From: Serratia marcescens
Lineage (GTDB): Bacteria; Pseudomonadota; Gammaproteobacteria; Enterobacterales; Enterobacteriaceae
DNA length: 39,135 nt
Assembly (NCBI RefSeq): GCF_001902635.1
Contig: NZ_MJAO01000033.1
Coordinates: forward strand, 1-39,135
Reading direction: 5' to 3'
Below the pieces are notes generated by a model, which was not told the DNA's origin, did not search any database, and saw only the letters and a program-made list of their open reading frames with translations. Positions within the stretch are counted from its first letter, which is position 1. The number at the start of each line of letters is the position of its first letter. This document shows, piece after piece, positions 7,972 to 15,176 of the stretch. Both the position numbers and the translations under genes were made by a program.

Positions 7972-8454
7972 TTACTCTAATCGAGTGGCCTCAACATACT
8001 GCCCCCCTCTAAAAGACCAGGCTTTAATACCTGCGGATTGGCTGGATTGACCGACGATAACGGCCAATGGGTGTGGGAGTTCTTTCGTATAGCGGGCGGC
8101 AAACCGAGAAAAGCTGTCTATATCTGCAGAGGAAATTTCTGGAATTTTTTGGGGATGAGTATGCCAATACCCAACCAGACGTAGTCCGGTAGTGTTTGCC
8201 CTATTTATCTCGTTCTGGCAACGCTGGTCATTGAGCTCTAGCCATGTCCGTCCTGCGCGATCGCTACTGTGAGGCAATGTGGCCAAAGCAAGTAACAGTC
8301 CATCTGGACAGTCGGGGGCTACGAAGAGTTGTCCCCCTCGCTCTGCTCCCCACCATCGTTGCTTATAACTACCCAGAACATCAGCCACTGCCTGGGAGAC
8401 CAATAATTCAACATCCCCCGATCCCCATTTCCAGCGCCAGGCGATACTCGTCAT
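7972..8454 (-). CDS. cap3: CBASS Cap3, JAMM-type deconjugating peptidase
   Basis: 160 residues with a complete JAB/JAMM zinc-protease signature: E38 (GAERGG), H98 and H100 (YWHTHP), then seven residues, S108 and D111. Known role in type II CBASS: a DUB-like isopeptidase that cuts the bond made by Cap2 between the CD-NTase C terminus and its target, and so keeps signalling in check. It is the last gene of a four-gene operon and its ATG overlaps the stop of the Cap2 gene by 4 bases, so the two are translationally coupled. Normal length for the family. The key residues are all present, so an active enzyme is expected. Confidence 0.93.
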   Translation of the reverse strand: MTSIAWRWKWGSGDVELLVSQAVADVLGSYKQRWWGAERGGQLFVAPDCPDGLLLALATLPHSSDRAGRTWLELNDQRCQNEINRANTTGLRLVGYWHTHPQKIPEISSADIDSFSRFAARYTKELPHPLAVIVGQSSQSAGIKAWSFRGGQYVEATRLE

Positions 8455-10226
8455 TTCCCATTTTCCTTAATTACAGGCCACTCGCGCTCTAAAACGGTCT
8501 GCTGCACACCATCAGTTAAGCTTGGGCCGATATATGTTCCATTCAGAATGGCCACATCTTGCGGTCTGAATATACTGCTGGTCCAGACGGGGTTTCTTGT
8601 GCGTCCAGTCAAAATGTCAATCACCATGTGTGATGTCATTAAAGCGATGTTTGTCATGCCTAAAGATCCCCCTGGAATAAAACTTTCCCCACAGGCGGGA
8701 AGCTCGACGATGCCATCATCAGGCCACTGTGTAAATTTATAATTAAAATTTCCATTTTCATTAAATAAATTTCTGGCATCATAGGCTCCTTCCGGAGCGA
8801 AAATAGCATGTCCCACTAAGGCATTGGGTTCACTCCAGGCCTGGATTATCCCCCAGGATTTGCCCTCTGATTTTTCACGCCAAAGGCTTGCTTCCGAGTG
8901 CCAGTCCGCAGCAGTGACAACCACTAGATCGGCGTTCTCAAATATAGCCGGCTCTTGTAGCAACACGGACTCCGAAAATTTTACGCACGCGGTCACCTCA
9001 GTAAATGGGAGGTCCTTACGAATTCTTTCCCTCAGTGCTACCGCCTTAGCTCTTCCTAAATCATCGGCCCCCAGAACATGCCGGCCAATATTGGCCGAGA
9101 CGAAAATATCAGGGTCTATTAGGGTTAAATGCCCCACGCCAGCACGAGCAAGCTGTAATGCTACTGCTCCTCCTAGTGAGCCAACACCAACGCAAACGAC
9201 CCGGCATTTCTCAAGCGTTTTACTCGTCTTGCTTACATCTCGGGAATATACTTCAGCGCGATCAAGTATATCGAGCGTTGAGGTTCGAATTTGCGCTAAA
9301 CGATGAGCACCCGTAATGGCTGGCCGCCTCCGGGCGGTTCTTAACCCGAACTTCATCCCTCGGTCCGCTTGTGTGCCTGGCAAGAAAATATTAAGGCAAT
9401 ACGCCGGTGCTCCCTCATTACCTGGCAGCTCGAGAACAATCCACTTGTTAATCAGTGAGTTGTGATTCTCAAGCCAGGAAAGGAATGCTGTCTCGTCATC
9501 AAGGGCCAGATGAGGCAGAAGCCATGGCAACAACTGGCCAGCAGCAGGCGTTCGAAGGTCAGGATAGCTTCTTAGCTTGATATAGAAACCGGGACTTTCC
9601 GTTGCCCGGAGCGATACGGAACGCCCAACCATACGTTTGTAATGCTGGCTAAGCACAAAGGCGTCCGTAGCCAACCAAACGGTCTCGTGCCCCGATGGTA
9701 CGGCTTGTCGCGGATCGCTAAGAGCAAACAGTGCAGAGGCCACTTTCGGGCGGTCTAAGAGGATTAAGTTCTGCCGTGAGTGCTTATGTTGAATTGACCA
9801 ATAAGACGTTATCTCGTTGCAGAACTCAGCATGGCGAAGCGTTGGGTCTGCCTCTGGCAGAGACAGTGAACAAATTTTTCTTAAACGAGAAATACAATCT
9901 TCAACAATAAACTCTGGTGAGCCTGTAATCGGGCGCTGCTGAAAACCATACAAACATAAACCGGCCGGTGTTGCATGTGGCCAGACTAGCCAAGGGGAAG
10001 GTTCAATGGATAACCGCAATAACTCTCGCGGAAAACTGTTAGGAAATGCGATGCGCAAGCGCCGCTCTTGCCCTGTATAATCTTGGGGCAGTGGGAAGTA
10101 AAAGCTGGCCGCTTCACCAAATCGTAAAGGGGCTGGTTGCAGTAAAGCGGTCGCAGCTTCTGCTCCCAAGGAGCTGTGCAGCGCGGCAATACCGCGCTGC
10201 AGAAATGTATCAGATAAGTCAGCCAA
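8451..10226 (-). CDS. cap2: CBASS Cap2, fused E2/E1-like ubiquitin-transferase
   Basis: 591 residues. The N-terminal ~110 residues are E2-like, with the likely E2 cysteine C91 in GLCLYG. A linker/adenylation-associated region follows. The E1 adenylation domain starts at about residue 340 with the nucleotide loop GVGSLGG (347-353), D371 in LIDPD and NIGRHVLG. The E1 catalytic cysteine is probably C512 in LPACGES. Known role: Cap2 activates the C terminus of the CD-NTase and conjugates it to target proteins, priming cyclase activity. The partner here would be the CD-NTase encoded directly upstream, whose C-terminal residues end in ERLG. The gene overlaps both neighbours (8 bases upstream, 4 downstream). 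Confidence 0.93.
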   Translation of the reverse strand: MADLSDTFLQRGIAALHSSLGAEAATALLQPAPLRFGEAASFYFPLPQDYTGQERRLRIAFPNSFPRELLRLSIEPSPWLVWPHATPAGLCLYGFQQRPITGSPEFIVEDCISRLRKICSLSLPEADPTLRHAEFCNEITSYWSIQHKHSRQNLILLDRPKVASALFALSDPRQAVPSGHETVWLATDAFVLSQHYKRMVGRSVSLRATESPGFYIKLRSYPDLRTPAAGQLLPWLLPHLALDDETAFLSWLENHNSLINKWIVLELPGNEGAPAYCLNIFLPGTQADRGMKFGLRTARRRPAITGAHRLAQIRTSTLDILDRAEVYSRDVSKTSKTLEKCRVVCVGVGSLGGAVALQLARAGVGHLTLIDPDIFVSANIGRHVLGADDLGRAKAVALRERIRKDLPFTEVTACVKFSESVLLQEPAIFENADLVVVTAADWHSEASLWREKSEGKSWGIIQAWSEPNALVGHAIFAPEGAYDARNLFNENGNFNYKFTQWPDDGIVELPACGESFIPGGSLGMTNIALMTSHMVIDILTGRTRNPVWTSSIFRPQDVAILNGTYIGPSLTDGVQQTVLEREWPVIKENGK

Positions 10227-11469
10227 GACGTTCCACCGGTTTTACTTTAGCTTGGGAACTGCCCGCAGTGCTTGTTCCCCCAAAAAGTGCTCCCATCGAT
10301 ACCGTGTTTCTTGTCGTCCCATCGGTGCGACCTGGCAGCGTCCAGTTCGCAGGAATTTCATTATTAATGGCAGTAATGAAGGTGTTCCCTATGCCGAAGC
10401 TCTCATTAATCGCTTTGGTGAAATCGTCTGCAGATGCAAAACTTTCCAGCCCCAAGGATATTGCGGCCCCTGCATCGAGATACCAGTCGCAGAAGGCTTT
10501 GTGATACATAGGGCCGTCAAGAGGGCGATTCCATTTTTCAGCAAAATTCTCGCCATTATCTGCAGGATTGCAAACAAAGTAACGAACGCCGTCATACTTA
10601 ACGTGTCGTTGCATGCGTTGGACAATGCCCAAAATGGCATCCAGTGGCCTAAGGGGGGTTGATTTCGAGGCTTCGACCATATCAAGGTAGGCGTGCGTAG
10701 CCAGGGTTGTGATCACTGCTGAAATGGGGCGGTGTTCTTCATTTTCAGTCCGAATAGCCCATTCATCACGGTGTCGCTTCAGAAGCTTGATCGTTGCGCG
10801 AAGTGGATCCTGGTCGAGGTACTCTCCATATTCAGGCAGCGGAGCCTGCGTCGCAGAATCAGCTGTCGCGTGATTTTTAGCCAGAATCAAATTCTCAAGG
10901 ACGATCTCTTGCGTGGAGGCAACCTGTAGCCAGTTTGAATACGGTATCGGACTGCTTGCCTTCCATCCGGCCACCCGGTCTGGAACCTCCAGCTTGCCCT
11001 CGCCATTCGACTCATAATTGCCTGCAATAGCGCGCGCAGGCGTCACGTCGATATGAAAACCTGGATTCTCATCGGAATAGACAATTCGGATCCCGCGGCG
11101 CAACTGCTGGATATCTTCCTGCACGCGGCTGCCTTCTCTGAACCGCTCTTCGATGGCTGCTAAAATGTCGTCAGCACCGGCACCTTGCGCATGGGGTAAC
11201 CAGATAATGGCATCAGCGTCGATGGTGTTTAAATCATCAGGTGCGCCGGAAACGGGTTTTACCGTTGTTTTTAATCGGATCGAGCCTTGAACGAAAATAT
11301 GTGCGTCGGCCAACAGTGGGTTATCTGACGCAGAGAGGATCCCTTCTAATTGAGAATAACGTCCGTTGATTGTTTTATACTGCGCTTCGGACAGAGAAAT
11401 CTCCCGAGCGGCGCGAAGCAGGAAGTGTTCCCATCCTGCACGTTTGTTTTGTTCGTTTGTTAAGATCAT
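10219..11469 (-). CDS. CBASS CD-NTase (cyclic oligonucleotide synthase)
   Basis: 416 residues. The nucleotidyltransferase motif is visible: G62-S63 in VQGSIRL, D84 and D86 in IDADAI, and the third metal-binding Asp D141 in FHIDVTP. The remainder forms the helical OAS1-like C-terminal domain (LIKLLKRHRDEW, HAYLDMV). The C terminus is flexible and ends PVERLG, which suits Cap2 conjugation. On phage infection such enzymes make a cyclic di- or trinucleotide that activates the effector. The clade cannot be fixed by eye. Because HNH-SAVED effectors characterised so far respond to 3',2'-cGAMP or related dinucleotides, a similar product is a reasonable guess only. The ATG overlaps the Cap5 stop by 4 bases. 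Confidence 0.93.
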   Translation of the reverse strand: MILTNEQNKRAGWEHFLLRAAREISLSEAQYKTINGRYSQLEGILSASDNPLLADAHIFVQGSIRLKTTVKPVSGAPDDLNTIDADAIIWLPHAQGAGADDILAAIEERFREGSRVQEDIQQLRRGIRIVYSDENPGFHIDVTPARAIAGNYESNGEGKLEVPDRVAGWKASSPIPYSNWLQVASTQEIVLENLILAKNHATADSATQAPLPEYGEYLDQDPLRATIKLLKRHRDEWAIRTENEEHRPISAVITTLATHAYLDMVEASKSTPLRPLDAILGIVQRMQRHVKYDGVRYFVCNPADNGENFAEKWNRPLDGPMYHKAFCDWYLDAGAAISLGLESFASADDFTKAINESFGIGNTFITAINNEIPANWTLPGRTDGTTRNTVSMGALFGGTSTAGSSQAKVKPVERLG

Positions 11470-12638
11470 GCTTGTGTCTCCTGGCCGTGCGGGCCTATAG
11501 ATAGTGTCGATTTGAATTGACCATTCTCGTCTCGGTCGAAGACCATATAAGAATGCTGGTGTTGTGTCGTAAGCAATGCGCCAAACTCAATGGCCAAAGC
11601 TGCGGGAATGGCGGGATACAAGTGGATGGCATCAGGGGTCAGAGCTTCAAGCTGGCTCAGATATTTTTGAAGTTCATTACGAAATGCATGAATGACGTGA
11701 CGGTTGTGTACCATCATATAGCTGGGTTCAGGGATGGTGAATTCAGCAATACGTGCTCCAGGTAAGGCCGCTAAAACATCACGATGTGGAATCTGAGCTG
11801 AGATTGATAACACTAATGCGATGGGGCCCTCACCATCAGGAGGTGGGGTAAATTGAAATGCTGGTGGTTCAGCCGTCAGATCTGGCCAACTGAGTCGAGA
11901 TTCGCGGTTGAACGAAAACAGCAAACGATTGGAACGATCGCCAATAGCTTGCCCTAAAAGCATCAGCGCAGGAATATCTGCGACACCTACGACAGCCAGT
12001 GCCGGAATATCACCATAACGCCCCCCACGGCGTCTTAGTTGTCCTTCCAGGTCATGCTGGATGTTGTCTTTGATATTTTGCCAATATAACGCATCTCTAC
12101 CGCGAGAACTTGGCGCAGGAAGAATAATTTTGATTTCGTGGTCAAATGCCGTCAGACCTTCAGCCGACATGGCCATGAGCAGATCGCGGGCAGCAATGTC
12201 ATTGTTTGTCGAAAAATGTTGGCTTTGTACGATGACAGGAACTGCACGCCCCGCATCAGGCATGGTTGCAGCAAGGCGGATTCGTTCTAGGAATGCCTGG
12301 TGTAACCCTGTCAAATCATGTTCCGGATACCCATCAGCATCACGATCAATTTTATCATGACATCCAGGGCACAAAAGCATGAGGTTGTTACTGTCGTTTG
12401 TGAGAGCTTGTGCCTTGGCTTCATCATGTTCCTTACTTCCACGTGGCCCTTTGGGGCTGGCCGGCATGATATGAGCAACTTCTCCCCATCTCATAGAGCG
12501 CCCCGCACGATAATCATAAGTGAGATCTGCTCCACACAGTTCGCAGTGACCAGCACTTTGTGCCCAAACTATCTGTTTGCTCGCCTCACTAGTGTTATAT
12601 CGTCCATTCGCAGTATTAGTTTTTTCTTTTTTTGACAA
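11466..12638 (-). CDS. cap5: CBASS effector Cap5: HNH endonuclease fused to SAVED sensor
   Basis: 390 residues. The N-terminal HNH zinc-finger nuclease shows C32 and C35 (HCELCG), the catalytic histidine H56 (EVAHIMP), NDSNNLMLLC and C90/C93 with the following His (CPGCHDKI). Residues ~150-390 form a SAVED domain, which binds cyclic nucleotides (ELEVKI-like start at TAFDHEIKIIL, later PIALVLSISAQ and VFDRDENG). Known action: ligand binding assembles tetramers that cut double-stranded DNA indiscriminately and kill the infected cell. The start codon is TTG at 12638, chosen because AAAGGAG sits 7 bases upstream and no ATG is suitable. First gene of the operon Cap5, CD-NTase, Cap2, Cap3, all overlapping. 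Confidence 0.94.
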   Translation of the reverse strand: MSKKEKTNTANGRYNTSEASKQIVWAQSAGHCELCGADLTYDYRAGRSMRWGEVAHIMPASPKGPRGSKEHDEAKAQALTNDSNNLMLLCPGCHDKIDRDADGYPEHDLTGLHQAFLERIRLAATMPDAGRAVPVIVQSQHFSTNNDIAARDLLMAMSAEGLTAFDHEIKIILPAPSSRGRDALYWQNIKDNIQHDLEGQLRRRGGRYGDIPALAVVGVADIPALMLLGQAIGDRSNRLLFSFNRESRLSWPDLTAEPPAFQFTPPPDGEGPIALVLSISAQIPHRDVLAALPGARIAEFTIPEPSYMMVHNRHVIHAFRNELQKYLSQLEALTPDAIHLYPAIPAALAIEFGALLTTQHQHSYMVFDRDENGQFKSTLSIGPHGQETQA

Positions 12639-12703
12639 TTCAATTCTCCTTTAGCTTCCCCTGAAAATGAACCGTTGGTTACTACAACAGATGAGCAGAG
12701 AAA

Positions 12704-12734
12704 ATCATATTGTGGCTTTTAAGTTTTATTTCAA
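12704..12734 (-). promoter_or_regulatory. Candidate sigma70 promoter of the CBASS operon
   Basis: On the minus strand TTGAAA (12734-12729) and TATGAT (12709-12704) are separated by 19 bases, about 65 bases before the TTG start. The spacing is long, so the site is tentative. Confidence 0.4.
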
Positions 12735-13078
12735 GAGAGGAACGATAAATAAAACAGCTGCCTCACAAAAAAGAGGTGCTTGTTTAAACGATAAGAAAAA
12801 ACATGCGACATCATTCATAGCAGCTTTGAGACCTTAATCGCAAAATACCACTAAAAAGATAATAATATTCATTATCAACACTCATGCTGTGGTGTTGCTC
12901 CTTTAAAATATTCCACTGATTCATATTGTTATCGCGAGCTAGAAATTCCGTTTTATTAGAAAAAAGTAAGTTGCATTCAATAAAAACTGATTATGGATTC
13001 TATTGGTATTATTATCTTGAGAATTATTTCTTGGGGATGTATTTTCATCCGTTTAAACGAAAAAATACGCTCATTATT

Positions 13079-13119
13079 CCCCCTCACCAGATCAGCCTTC
13101 TGCTGATCTGGTGAGGGGG
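13079..13119. repeat. Perfect 18-bp inverted repeat (hairpin), loop CTTCT
   Basis: CCCCCTCACCAGATCAGC at 13079-13096 is exactly complementary to 13102-13119. There is no long T run on either side, so a simple intrinsic terminator is unlikely to be the whole story. It could be a small-RNA stem, a REP/MITE-like unit or a bidirectional transcription block. Confidence 0.85.
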
Positions 13120-13432
13120 AGCTTTTACGTGATTACTGTAACAGTCATTGGCGCATTTTTTGATAGAGTCTAATTCACAAGATGGTAATTGGAAGCATCG
13201 ATGAAATGTATCAGCAACTCATGGTTGCCCTGAGCCCATGTTTTGAAAAGCTGCTACGGATGCGTTTATGGTCTATAAGTGATGTTATGTTCTGTGTGCC
13301 TGTAACCCCCTAGCGTTATGACGAGCAACTCTCCCATCAAGTGACTTTTACGACTTGTCTAGCTCCGTTGGCTAGGCTGATAGAGAGAACTGTAGGGAAG
13401 GGAGGCAAGCGAGATGGCTACGTGACGCCACT

Positions 13433-13456
13433 TGTTGGTATAAATGTTGGTATAAA
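13433..13456 (+). repeat. Tandem 12-bp repeat TGTTGGTATAAA x2
   Basis: Two perfect head-to-tail copies. Repeats of the TTGGTAT type are often seen beside the att site of P4-family integrases, where integrase or excisionase binds; an integrase relic starts about 250 bases downstream on the same strand. Confidence 0.65.
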
Positions 13457-13540
13457 AAAGTTCGATATTAAATTTTTTATTATTTTTCATAATGAATTGT
13501 GGTGGGTTAGAATCCTATAGGGGCCATTTTGCAGTCAATG

Positions 13541-13563
13541 GACGTCAACGGACGTCTTTTTTT
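13541..13563 (+). terminator. Short intrinsic terminator
   Basis: GACGTC-AACG-GACGTC can form a 6-bp stem with a 4-base loop and is followed by seven T on the plus strand. It lies just after the tRNA-like string in front of the integrase relic, as expected downstream of an att/tRNA site. Confidence 0.5.
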
Positions 13564-13707
13564 ATGCCTGAAATTCAGCTTATTAGCGGGTTTTTGCGCT
13601 TCCAGCTCTACCTTATTCTACCAACGTCATCCCGCATCAAGTCTTCATGGCCAGTACATGTGGGGTTCAATGAGCTCTTGTGCCGGCAAGCAGCAGCGGG
13701 GCGGTAG

Positions 13708-13990
13708 ATGGCGCTTACCGACATGAAAGTAAGAAGTGCTGAACCGGCGGATAAAATCTGCAAGATTACCGATGACGAATGGATGCATTTGATGGTTCAC
13801 CCTAACGGCTCCAGGTATTGGCATTTGTAATATCGTTTCGACGGCAAGCAAAAGATGCAGACATTGGGCATCTATCCGGCGGTGTCGCTCTACGAGGCAA
13901 GGCAACGAAGATATAAAGCGAAGTGGCATGTCGCCAACGGGGTCGATCCCGGCGAACAGCGCAAAGTAGAAAAGCAGGCTCGAAAACACC
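13708..13990 (+). pseudogene. P4-type tyrosine integrase, N-terminal relic with in-frame stop
   Basis: From the ATG at 13708 the frame reads MALTDMKVRSAEPADK, HPNGSRYW, a TAA at 13828-13830, then YRFDGKQKMQTLGIYPAVSLYEARQR and NGVDPGEQRK. This is the arm-binding N-terminal domain of P4/CP4-family integrases, in the right order and frame. The normal protein has about 400 residues; the catalytic domain with its R-H-R-Y residues is gone, since homology stops near residue 95. The relic is inactive. It marks the boundary of a former island, with the att-like repeats and terminator lying just upstream as in intact examples. Confidence 0.85.
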
Positions 13991-14121
13991 TTCGTTCCTG
14001 TTTAACTCAGGTTAAGGTCTATATGAAAATCGTCGTTGTATGAACCTGCTTTAATTATATAATCTTTTCCTCTGTTATGAGCAGTATTATGAAGTCTCCA
14101 CGTCAGAACAAGGAGCGTTAA

Positions 14122-14262
14122 ATGAAAAGCCTATTATCTCTGCTGATCGTCGCTATGTTGTCCGGATGCACGGGTCCCTGGGGGAACGGTTGGGGAATTA
14201 TTCCTCAAAACTCGCAAGTGTGTCCGCAGGGCACAGACGCCGTTACGGGTGCGTGCCGATAA
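14122..14262 (+). CDS. Small secreted lipoprotein (46 residues)
   Basis: Starts at ATG 14122 with AAGGAG 5 bases upstream. The product begins MKSLLSLLIVAMLSGC, a short lipoprotein signal with an LSGC lipobox. The mature part is about 31 residues, starting CTGPWGNGW and containing two more cysteines that could form a disulfide. After lipidation it should sit in the outer or inner membrane. No family is recognised. It is the first intact gene after the integrase relic and stands alone on the plus strand. A G+C stem (GCCGCC/GGGCGG around 14276-14298) after the stop may help end transcription. Confidence 0.65.
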   Translation: MKSLLSLLIVAMLSGCTGPWGNGWGIIPQNSQVCPQGTDAVTGACR

Positions 14263-14312
14263 GGCTGATGTTGCCGCCTTCATCAGAGGGCGGTAACAAA
14301 TTGACGCCACTC

Positions 14313-14474
14313 TTACAGGGCGGTTCCCCGTTCTACCTCTTGAAGCATTTTCAATGCGAACGCCAGTTTGAGGACCTCCTCTTCTTTCAGTCTATAATCC
14401 CGATGGCTCTTGGCGCTGAGGTAAGCTTCAAGGACATAAAAGGCACGCTTTGCCCCGTTATTCAGTCTCTAAAC
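14313..14474 (-). pseudogene. Decayed coding fragment, unknown family
   Basis: The minus strand reads about 50 residues without a start: RLNNGAKRAFYVLEAYLSAK, then HRDYRLKEEEVLKLAFALKMLQEVERG, ending at TAA 14313-14315. An in-frame TAG lies just upstream; a neighbouring frame before it reads LSDEDVLSLETE. The amphipathic helical pattern looks like real protein sequence, so I read it as the end of a broken gene. No function can be given. The AT-rich stretch to its right (14475-14694) shows nothing more. Confidence 0.35.
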
Positions 14475-14694
14475 TAAGCACATCTTCATCGCTCAGTGAA
14501 AATATGATAAATGATGTGGTTTTTAAATCCATATAAAAAGCGGGATCTATTTAACTGATTGATGTTAATTGAAAAAATAAGTTAAATTAAGACTGTTATT
14601 GTCTCATGATACTGAGGGTGATTTCTTCTTGTTTTTTAAAGTACGTCACTGCGATATATATCTTGATATATATAGACTGATTTCATTACTTTCA

Positions 14695-14820
14695 CTAGCA
14701 GATAATAAGCGTGAGGGTGAGGAGCCAAAATAACAGGGTGGCTAAAATTATCCCCAAACATCCTCCACCGGGTGTGGCGAGACCCAGGGTGATGATGTTC
14801 TTCAATGTTGTATATTTCAT
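14695..14820 (-). CDS. Small hydrophobic membrane peptide (41 residues)
   Basis: The ATG at 14820 follows AGAAGGAA by 12 bases on the minus strand. The product has a short polar start (MKYTTLKN), a Gly-rich turn (ATPGGGCLG) and a C-terminal hydrophobic helix of about 20 residues ending LTLIIC. It should be a single-pass membrane peptide. No family is recognised. Possible roles are a small membrane regulator or a toxin-like peptide; nothing in the sequence decides between them. The terminator of the upstream isomerase block lies just before it, so it probably has its own promoter. A longer reading to 14940 runs through that terminator and is unlikely. Confidence 0.5.
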   Translation of the reverse strand: MKYTTLKNIITLGLATPGGGCLGIILATLLFWLLTLTLIIC

Positions 14821-14888
14821 GATTGATTCAGTTCCTTCTGAAATCGGTGGCGTGTTGCCAGTGCAGGCTGACCCTCTTCTCTTTTGTG

Positions 14889-14926
14889 AAGAGAAAAGGG
14901 CCGCAGGCGGAGAGGACGCCTGCGGC
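14889..14926 (-). terminator. Intrinsic terminator for the FKBP/LuxR block
   Basis: On the minus strand a 10-bp perfect stem GCCGCAGGCG/CGCCTGCGGC with a 7-base loop is followed by CCTTTTCTCTTC. It is placed to end transcription coming from the isomerase gene and its relic. Confidence 0.75.
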
Positions 14927-14978
14927 GCAATCGTGAGCAACCGCGTAACCGGGGTTATGGGGATATCGCTTCAGCTTT

Positions 14979-15101
14979 CTATGTTCTCACCGTGGTCGCA
15001 TTCGGCGGGACGTTGGGCGGATAGCCTTTCTCGCCGTAGGCCAGCGCCGGCGGCACCACCAGGGTTAACGTTCTGTTATTTTTCAGCTGGAGCAGGGCGT
15101 T
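14979..15101 (-). pseudogene. Partial duplicate of the FKBP isomerase C terminus
   Basis: The minus strand reads NALLQLKNNRTLTLVVPP, then LAYGEKGYPPNVPPNAT and a stop soon after. This repeats the C-terminal FKBP strands of the full gene next door. At DNA level 14993-15090 aligns without gaps to 15248-15345 (offset 255) with only a few differences. There is no start codon, signal peptide or upstream domain, and the final strand of the FKBP fold is missing. It is the remnant of a tandem duplication later deleted, or a recombination scar. Confidence 0.8.
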
Positions 15102-15176
15102 GCTAAATAGTGTGTGAGTAACACAGTCCGCAGGGCTTCTATATTTAGGATTGCATCTGAAAAAGCTCAATGGTCA

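Larger units (their letters stand above)
12735..13540. other. Long intergenic stretch between defence island and integrase relic
   Basis: About 800 bases with no supported gene. It holds a perfect 18-bp hairpin (13079-13119), a tandem 12-bp repeat (13433-13456) and a T-arm-like string GGGTTAGAATCC ending in AGGGGCCA near 13503-13526. It may be the junction of two islands. Short open frames here show no protein features. Confidence 0.5.

Noticed and set aside
13492..13726. Two overlapping open frames before the integrase relic
   Set aside because: They cross the terminator and att-like sequence and have no protein pattern.
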